Below the pieces are notes generated by a model, which was not told the DNA's origin, did not search any database, and was given only the letters and a program-made list of their open reading frames with translations. A program made the position numbers and the translations under genes. Shown piece after piece: positions 38,401 to 47,400 of a stretch of 64,000 nucleotides of DNA. The stretch comes from Triplophysa rosa (taxonomy: Eukaryota; Chordata; Actinopteri; Cypriniformes; Nemacheilidae). The first letter of the stretch is position 1. Each line of letters starts with the position of its first letter. The stretch lies in NCBI RefSeq assembly GCF_024868665.1, contig NC_079898.1, positions 20,332,403 through 20,396,402 on the forward strand, given 5' to 3'.

Positions 38401-41400
38401 ACTCCTCTTCAATGGCTGAGTTAGGGTTATGGCTCACCCACACGACGTCATACACGCTGTCTGCCATCTGCCCTGTACAGTGAAAACCGGGATTCATCCG
38501 TGAAAAGAACACCTCTCCAAAGTGACAGACGCCATAGAATGTGAGCATTCGCCCACTCAAGTCGGTTACGACGACGAACTGCAGTCAAGTCAGATGAGCT
38601 TCCCTGAGACGGTTTCTGACAGTTTGTGCAGAAATTCTTTGGTTATGCAAACCGATCGTTGCTGCAGCAGCTGTCCGGTTGGCTGGTCTCAGACAATCTT
38701 GGAGGTGTAGATGCTGGATGTGGAGGTCCTGGGCTGGTGTGTTTACACGTGGTCTGCGGTTGTGAGGCCGGTTGGATGTACTGCCAAATTCTCTGAAACG
38801 CCTTTGGAGATGGCTTATGGTAGAGAAATGAACATTCAATTCACGGGCAACAGCTCTGGTGGACATTCCTGCAGTCAGCATGCCAATTGCATGCTCCCTC
38901 AAAACTTGCGACATCTGAGGCATTGTGCTGTGTGATAAAACTGCACACTTTAGAGTGGCCTTTTATTGTGGCCAGCCTAAGGCACACCTGTGCAATAATC
39001 ATGCTGTCTAATTAGCATCTTGATATGCCACACCTGTGAGGTGGACGGATTATCTCGGCAAAGGAGAAGTGCTCACTAACACAGATTTGTGAACAACATT
39101 TGAGAGAAATAGGCCTTTTGTGTACATAGAAAAAGCCTTAGATCTTTGAGTTCAGCTCATGAAAAATGGGGGCAAAAACAAAAGTGTTGCGTTTATAATT
39201 TTGTTCAGTGTGTACATACACTTCGGGTCCCCTTACATGGAATTCGCCATGTTGTTTCTACAGTAGCCCTAAACGGACAAACTGCTACAAAGTGCGTTTC
39301 GTAAATACATTATCTCCTTCATAAAAGAAGCGGAAACTTGACGACATCTTAGCCGTGTCAGCCGCCGTTGTGCTTTGAAAGGGAGGGGTGAGCTGTGGAG
39401 TGACCCGTTGGTTGCAATTCGCAACCTCACCGCTAGTTGCTGCTATATTTCATACACTGGATCTTTAAGTTAAAGTCTTTGGGTTAGCTGAATGCCACAA
39501 AGGCCACAGAAGAAAAAACAGCTTTTCACACCACCCCATCGGCAAAGCAGCTGGCCGAAACTACAGCTCCAGAGCACAGCGCTTTAAGAATTCATTAGAC
39601 CACAGTCTATCCCAGTCACATTCGCCCTTCCACAGATGTGGAGGAAATTAGTTTAGAATTTCCTGCACGCCTCTTTCAGCTTTCCTACTTCTTAGTTGCT
39701 CTGACAGCGAGAGCATAGAGGAAATAAATTAGATCTGTCAGAACGTGTTGGGTAAAAGGTTATTAATAACTCACGGTAGGTGCCTTTGGGGATTAAAGAC
39801 AGACATGCAGTACAGTCAAAATATTAATGCAAAAACGTAAAGACAAAAACAAAATGCAACATGTGAGAGTGGGTCATAAAAAAGTGATAACCAAAAGAAT
39901 AACCTGTGCTTGATAGGTCAAATACAGATAAATAAAAGGGTCATAGATACGCACCATAAACCTTGAATGTGTTGGTGTTAATTACTAAAGCGATGTCATG
40001 TCAATATTTAAATATCTTAATAAACAGCCATTTTTGTTAGAGGTTATCATGTCCAAACAACAGCTCTGGGCAAAAGTGAAAATTTAAGAATCTATTCCTT
40101 TTTAATTCAAGTGTTGGAATTATGAATTGAACTGGTCACACCCCACAGGATGTTGGACAGGAATATGAACCAGAATGACAAGAGGAAGAAGTTTACATAT
40201 TGCAAGTCAAACACAAATCTTCTACTTGAAATTGGGTACTCGCAGGTCCAGGATTTTATTTATTCATTTTATTTCATATTCAATTGCCACACCCACTATT
40301 TCTGTCCTTGCTCACCCAATGAAAGAAGCAATACCATCATAGATATGGCTTAACAGTGCACAAACTCAGACTTTGAGTTCTAGTGCTAATGTGTGTCTAA
40401 ATTGAATAATTTCCTTCCTACACATTGGCGGCTGTGATGTGTTGGATTAAAACTGAATCAGTACTGGGGCATCTACAGTGCACGTCAAGTGTGTTATCAG
40501 GGAGGCTTATGCTACAAAAGAGACCCACAAGGGTCTTGACTTCTAAATGGGGTATTATAGAAGTCTAATGAAGTGAGAAATGAGAGACAGAGACCCATGG
40601 AGATCTCCTTCACCTGGCTAGAGTGGATAAACTGGCAGAAACAGCAGAAACCTCCAATGAAACACTTTAATTTATTTTATCATATTAAAATGTGCCGACT
40701 GAAAGCTCTGTCAGTAAATGAAACAGGTGTTTTATTTCAGCTTTGGTAAATGTTAAAGCTGCCAGCACACACATAGTTTCTGCCAATCTCATATTAATCT
40801 TGAGTACCTATAGAGTAGTATATTGGATACTTCGTATCTTCGAAGAGTATTTAGTTTGATCACATTTATAAAAGATTGATACATCTGTTTGATTATTTCC
40901 GGAAAAATACGACGTCCTGGGGGTGTGCAGGGGGCACATAATAGCCTACATCATCGCATTATCCCTGCATAACTATTGATTCACTATAAAGTTCGTGTTG
41001 TTTACATTATGCACGTACGCGCCGATTGCCAACCAAATACAGACATACAGTATGACTTGGTTTCACTTACCGCATGCTATTCATGTCCGGCATCTTTTAG
41101 CGCTGGGAACGCTCCATCTATCAGTTTCAAACGATCTGCAAATCCAGCGTTATATCCACTATTTATATAGCATCCAACACTGAAATGCTGTGAACAAACA
41201 GACACACCTAAACCTCACTATCGCAAGAGTAACGAGCTGCAGGCCCACAGCGCAGCCAATCTTGACACAGCGCAGACAATCTTGATGGTAAACGGGTCTC
41301 TCTCGTCGGTTGGGCTCTTTCTTTCGCCTTGCCGTGCTTTTCTGGGAGAATTGCCCAATAAAAAGAATAGAATCCCTGTTACGAAACAGGGATCCAGACT

Positions 41401-44400
41401 TATAAAACACTTTTCGAAACAAGTTGGATCGCTGGGGGAGTGTATCAAGCACAGAAACATTATGTCATACGTTCAACTCGTTTTTTGACAAGTTGACCAT
41501 GTTAAGCATGATAAGACTGCATGTTTAACATCGTAAATAAGTCAGAATGCATGAAACATCATTGCATCCACCCTTTAACCTCTATTACCACAGAAAAAAA
41601 TCAGATTTCCCGCTCAGTTTGTAAAATAAAGTCATGAAGTCAGAATTAGACTTACAATAAAAGGTTTACAAAATAATTACGTTTTAACATGAGACTGGTG
41701 TGATAAAACTACTTACTAGCCCTGTTTGTGCAAAGTTATGATTTTTTAGCTATTGTCATGAACATTGATGATGCATTACACCAGAAATGTATTCCCACCA
41801 CAAAAATGATGTTTTACCAAGCTCAAATATTTTTAAGAGAGGAGGTTTACTTATCCATGGAAGAGAAGACATTCTGGAAAAACTGTTGCTCCTTTTTGCA
41901 TATAGTGAAAGAAAATAGAGATTCTGTAAGTCACTAACATTTTTCTGAAGGAATATGCATTTGAAACAACATGAGTACATAGACTCCTTATAGACGACCA
42001 TTGTAAGTGATTTACTGTAAACACATGTTTTGTTTGGTTGTACCAACAGAGGGTTGTTGGAGCTTAACCGGTTTTGAATCCTGGTAAATTCCACCAGCAC
42101 CGGTGCCATGAACTGTGTATTCAAAACTAAAATAGAAAAAAATCGTTTTGTTGGTTAAATGTCTAAATGGTAAATGAATAAAAAAATATCCCAGATTTCT
42201 GAGTCACTTAACTGTTGTCGCATAGGGAACAGTCATTCGCAAACAACATTTGCTTCCGATTACATCACCATGGTGAAACATGTCAGCTCTTCTGACAATG
42301 AATTTGACACATAAATGGCTCATTATGTTGTGGACTCTTCTTTTCTTAAGTGTCTCTTTTGAGTAAGTGATTTCACCCTCTGACATGCATGCAATGCTAA
42401 ACCTGATTGCCTCATTGGACATATAAATCTTGCTTAGAGACAGAAAAACATTTGCATGAATTCCAGGGATACAGGGACACTCCTATAGGCCGAATCATTC
42501 TGTAAATGATTGATGCTAGTCTTTATACCTGCCACCAAAAACAAACACCTAGAGTATTGATCTGGGCAGTGCGAACAAAACCTTTCTGTGTAGTTATGCT
42601 AGTTAATGACCCATTACCCTACTTCTCCTGGGCGTCAGTAAAACAGCATGTCAGGCTCTATTCTGCATTTTTTATGGAAGTTCTTGAATCAGTATAAGTG
42701 CATATGCAAAAATGACGATTCCGATTTGCAGGTGTATTTCAGCATTAAAGGCCCTCTAATGTAGCCCTTTTACAACATGTAATATAAATCTTAGGAGTCC
42801 ACAGAATGTGTCTGTGAAGTTTCAGCTCAAAATACACCACAGATCTTTTATTATACTGTGCCCTACAAGTCTATTTTTGCCTGTGAGGAAAAACAGGCTG
42901 CTTTGGTGTGTCTCTTTAAATGCAAATGAGCTGCTGGTCTCCGCCCCCTTTCTAGCAGAAAGCTCATGGCTCTGCGAGCCGGTGCTTCCAACAGCAAAAC
43001 TGAAGAGAATGGCCATTAAGCGAATGAGAAACACTGTCTCATCTTTCAAAACCAAACACATTGTTTGGTATAAGTGAGAGTACATAAGACAAACGCGTTA
43101 TTTGTTTAACAACTGAGCATGCTGTTTTCTGAGTGAATGCACAGACGCGTTACATCTTTAAAACTGGCACATTGCTCTTATAAGTGACAGTTAACATGAT
43201 AAATGTATCATATCTACGAAAACCAAAAACATGCTCTCTATGAGTGAAACACGTTATGTCTTTACAACATGCACATTTTTTTTATACGTGACAATACATG
43301 GGACAAACGCATCATATCTTGGAGTTTAGACTCTGGAGTGAACAGGGCATTTGCGTGCCATTATGTAGATGTTTGGAATGCACTTGGCAAAGGGAGCAAC
43401 GTAATTTCCTCATTCTCTTCAGCTGGCATATTCCCATGAACACAAAGCATTGTGTCCGTCATTAGATGTCGCTGTTTTAATGGCATAACTTAATAAACAT
43501 ACATTTTATATTTTGAAAAGTTTTATATATATTATTGTTTATATATTATATAGCATATTTTAAAAACTTTTTCAAATATAAAATGTTTGTTTATTTGCAA
43601 ACAGTTAGGTTTTATGCTTAAATTATGCCATTAAAACAGCGACATCTGCTGACGGACACAATGCTTCGTTGTCACAGGAACATGCCAGCTGAAGATAATG
43701 AGGAAATTATGTCGCTTACTTTGCCAAGTGCATTCCAAACGTCTACATAATGGCACGCAAATGCCCTGTTCACTCCAGAGTCTAAATTCCAAGGGCTCTG
43801 CCCTTCCAAGGGAGTAGAGCATAGGAATGATAACTTCATTTTGGAATTTTCCCCTCGACAGCTCGTGATTGTTCGGTACGAATATGCGTACCGTTACACC
43901 CCTAGTATAGCGTTGTGCCATGTGCAATAAATTAAGCCACTGTCATTTGTCTTTCCATGAATTAGGCTCATTATGAATTTACACAATTTTAAATTTTAAG
44001 CTGTGCCACTACGCACATGCCAGTCAATTTTTGCCATACTTTTTGTAGAATTTCCTATGGTAACCACAAAGACAGTACTTGTAAATAAATCACACAATCA
44101 GTGGTGTCAATTGCCCACTGGGTCTTAATGAGGAGTCGTGGGGTTATTTGTTATGTTCACATCCTGGAGTGCCCACAGAAATATATCCAAAATAATATAT
44201 ACAGTATACAAACAAAAATATTGTTTAAATGAACAGCTTATGCAAAAGAACTTCATACATTTATAGCAAATATCTACATGGCTGACGATCTATTTCTTTG
44301 AAAGTATTTGGTTAAAGGGGTCATATGGCGCAAATACGTGTTTTCTGTGTCTTTGGTGTGTTATAAGTTGCCCATGCATGTATTAGACGCATAAAATTGC

Positions 44401-47400
44401 AAAAATTAAAGTGTCGGAAACAAAAGATGCATTCTATCTAAAAGCGAATGCTCACCCAGACCTGCCTGAAACGCCTCATGTAACCACACCCCCACAAATC
44501 TACTTCAGTTTGTGGTATGATTTGACTAAGACCGCCCAAATGTATACGCAAGTAAGGTGGGCGTACCTGTTCGTACAATTGCTTTGGAACCTGATGTTCT
44601 AAATATGGACATTACATTTCCGTCACACGCTTGCAGTATTCGACCAATCACTTCTCACTGGTTAACTGGCCAATCATAGCACACCTCGCTTTTCAGAGCG
44701 ATGAGCTTTGTAGAAAATCTGCACGTTTCAGAGAGGCGGGGCAAAGAGGAGATACAAACATGCACGGTATGTGGAAAATACAGCGTTTTTGAACCTAAAC
44801 TCTTGTATACACACTGCATTACAAGTAAAACAAACGACAATATTCGTTTTAGCCGTGTCATATGACCCCTTTAAGATTTAGACCTGTTTGTGAACGTAAT
44901 CCCAAGTAGCCTGCTTTAGTATGAATTATCCGATACCTGATTAAATTGATATCATATCAAAGAGGTGTGTATTCAAGTAGCTAAAGAATGCCACAAACGC
45001 AACAAACCAGAATAACCAGATCGCACAGCTCTGGTCACACCAAAGTATTTCAAAATGTGCCACTTGATAATCTAATTCAGTCTACACACTGAGTTCCCTC
45101 ACCTTTTAACAAAGATTCCCATTAAATATTTTAGATCTAATCTAATCAGTACAAAACAAAAAACAATTAAATATAAACATTGTAAACATCTCAATTCCTT
45201 AACATTTTACACATTTCTAAAGCTTTCAGATCTACTTTTAAATTCCATGTTGACTGCAAAAACCCTAACATGATACAATAGAAAAAAACACTACTTTTCT
45301 TTAGTCCAGCTTTTAACCTAAACAAACTACTCCATACTTACAAAAACTGCATTACAGAAAAATATTGCAGGGCAGCCACCGGAAGATCATTAAGGACCAT
45401 TTGACGAACCATAACACAAGTAACGGACCATAACACATGTAACAATCCTTTAAGGAGAGATGTGAAATTATCCAGTCAATCATCAACTCGCAAAACCAGT
45501 AAAAGTCTGCCTTTTTAATATATCACCAAGGACAAACTTGTCACATGTATTTGTAAAGGAGGAATCCCATGAATGCTGCTCAAAGCAGGTCTGGTGGCAA
45601 CTGCAAAAAATACTTTTGTCAGGTTCATGAAAACACCCGATTAGTCGTTTGAGTTGCCAAACGGCCTACTATGTTTGTTCTTAAGCAAGCACAAATGCCA
45701 CACACCCAGAAGAGCCCACATGCTTGGTGATGCGAGTGACCTGTTTTGGCTGGGATTGCAGGAACTTTGCAGATGTGGTAAAGCCACAGGCACACTCACC
45801 AAGTTCCTGTCTTGTGCTGCAGACCCCCACGCCGTATTGCACGGTCGTCTCCGCTACAGTTTTCAGGAAGTCCACGTTGTTCTCAGCAAAACCCAGATAG
45901 TTGTAAGAGCCCATGTTGATGACGTTGTCAATCGTTCTGCCTGTTAACCTTTCAGAATAGTAACACAGGGCAAGGTGTTATTAATATTGATTTCTCTTGA
46001 CAAGCTTATTGTGTACATAGTTACTCATTGTTCGAGGCTGGAACTGAATCAATATGTATAATATAAGAGCAACTGAGTGAATAACAGGGAGAGAGGAGAA
46101 TTAGAGAGGCTGATGAAAGAAACAACGAATAACATGAGAAATAAGAACAGAACAAAATTAAAGAAACTCTTTTTTAACACATCTATGCTGTTTATCAGTA
46201 AAACTGATGGTAAATGTGGTTATTTGGGTGAAGCCGGAAGGCCTGGGAAGCCTTTGTGGTTAACCTAGTTGATAAACCTGTTTGAGACAACAGCACTTCT
46301 CTCAAGGTCTTTTCAACAAGGTCATAACTGTTTGAAAATCTACCTGAAGGTCCAGTTGTTATCATCAGAGACTCTTTCCATGAGGTCAAAAACAGGACCT
46401 GGTAAAGTGCAAATGGGCCGGTTCCAGTTGTCCCTCACTCTCATGTACAGGTTGCGGTTGTAAAAGTTTTCAAAATCTTGATACAGAGGAACAAAATCCT
46501 GTAATACAAGAAATTAACATTCAACATTAAACAGCTCTAGAATAATCCAGCATCCTGTTTCAATACATTTAGACACTAGATGCACATGTAACCACAGTCA
46601 CTCTTTGTGTGTGGGTAGTTTCGAAATCCATGAGACAAACCCCAAGTCTGTCTGTCCTTAAAGGGTAATCATCCCAAAATCAAATTTGTGTGATTTTTTA
46701 CTCACCCACATGACGTTAAACATGTTTTGAGACCTACCGGCGTCTTCGGAGCACAAATAAAGATATTTAGGTGACATCCAAGAGATTTCCAGGCCTCCTC
46801 ATAGACATCATGGTTATAGTTGTTGTCAAGGTCCAGAAAAGTACAAAAGACATCGTTAAATTGGTCCATCTGCTCATAGTGGCTCGATTGAATTTTTTTG
46901 AAGCGACGAGAATGCTTTATGTGCGAAAAACAAACCACAATAACGACTTTAATTGATATATTCTCATGTCAGTCATGGTGTACGTTCACGAGAGCACTTC
47001 GACGCATGCGCATTCGGTTGGGCAAAAAAGTGCAAGTCTTCCTCAATATCGAAATCATCAGACCTTTTGCGAAGATCAGCTTATATACAGCGTGCGTCTT
47101 GTAAACACAAGAGTTGCGGTTCGGGATTTTCAGTCAGAACGCCGGCGTCTGCCCCCACCGAATGAGCATGCGTCGAAGTGCTCTGGTGAACGTACACCAG
47201 GACTGACATGACAGGGGAGAATATATAGATTAAAGTCGTTATTTTGGTTTGTTTTTCGCACATAAAGCATTCTCTTCGCTTCAAAAAAATTCAATCGAGC
47301 CACTATGAGCAGATGGACTAATTTAACGATGTCTTTTGTACTTTTCTAGACCTTGACAACAACAATAACCATTATGTCTATGAGGAGGCCTGGAAATCTC

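Larger units (their letters stand above)
37860..39468. repeat. TTAA-type MITE (copy B), split by a Tc1 element
   Basis: Inverted relative to the copy at 23817-24174. Left part (37860-37984) has TTGACAGAAATGCAATATAA and CTTCAGAGGTGTATAAA; right part (39211-39468) has GAATTCGCCATGTTGTTTCT, CAGTAGCCCTAAACGGACAA and ends TACACTGGATCTTTAA. The outer left end appears lost. The Tc1 element lies cleanly inside, so it inserted later. Confidence 0.75.
39469..45799 (-). other. sptlc3: sptlc3 intron 4, upstream 6.3 kb
   Basis: No exon found between exon 4 and exon 5 apart from repeats. It holds a TTAA-type repeat end (42747-43000), a palindromic hAT derivative (43322-43904) and a TTAA-flanked MITE (44312-44874). 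39470-42740 shows nothing recognisable; frames at 40976-41488 and 41728-42124 are short and without similarity. Confidence 0.55.

Noticed and set aside
38711..38935. Plus-strand frames inside the Tc1 element
   Set aside because: Antisense to the transposase coding sequence; the minus strand carries the recognised HTH region.
46771..47284. Several overlapping frames in sptlc3 intron 2, one repeated on both strands ([13 protein letters not shown])
   Set aside because: They are mirror images produced by the arms of the palindrome, not genes.
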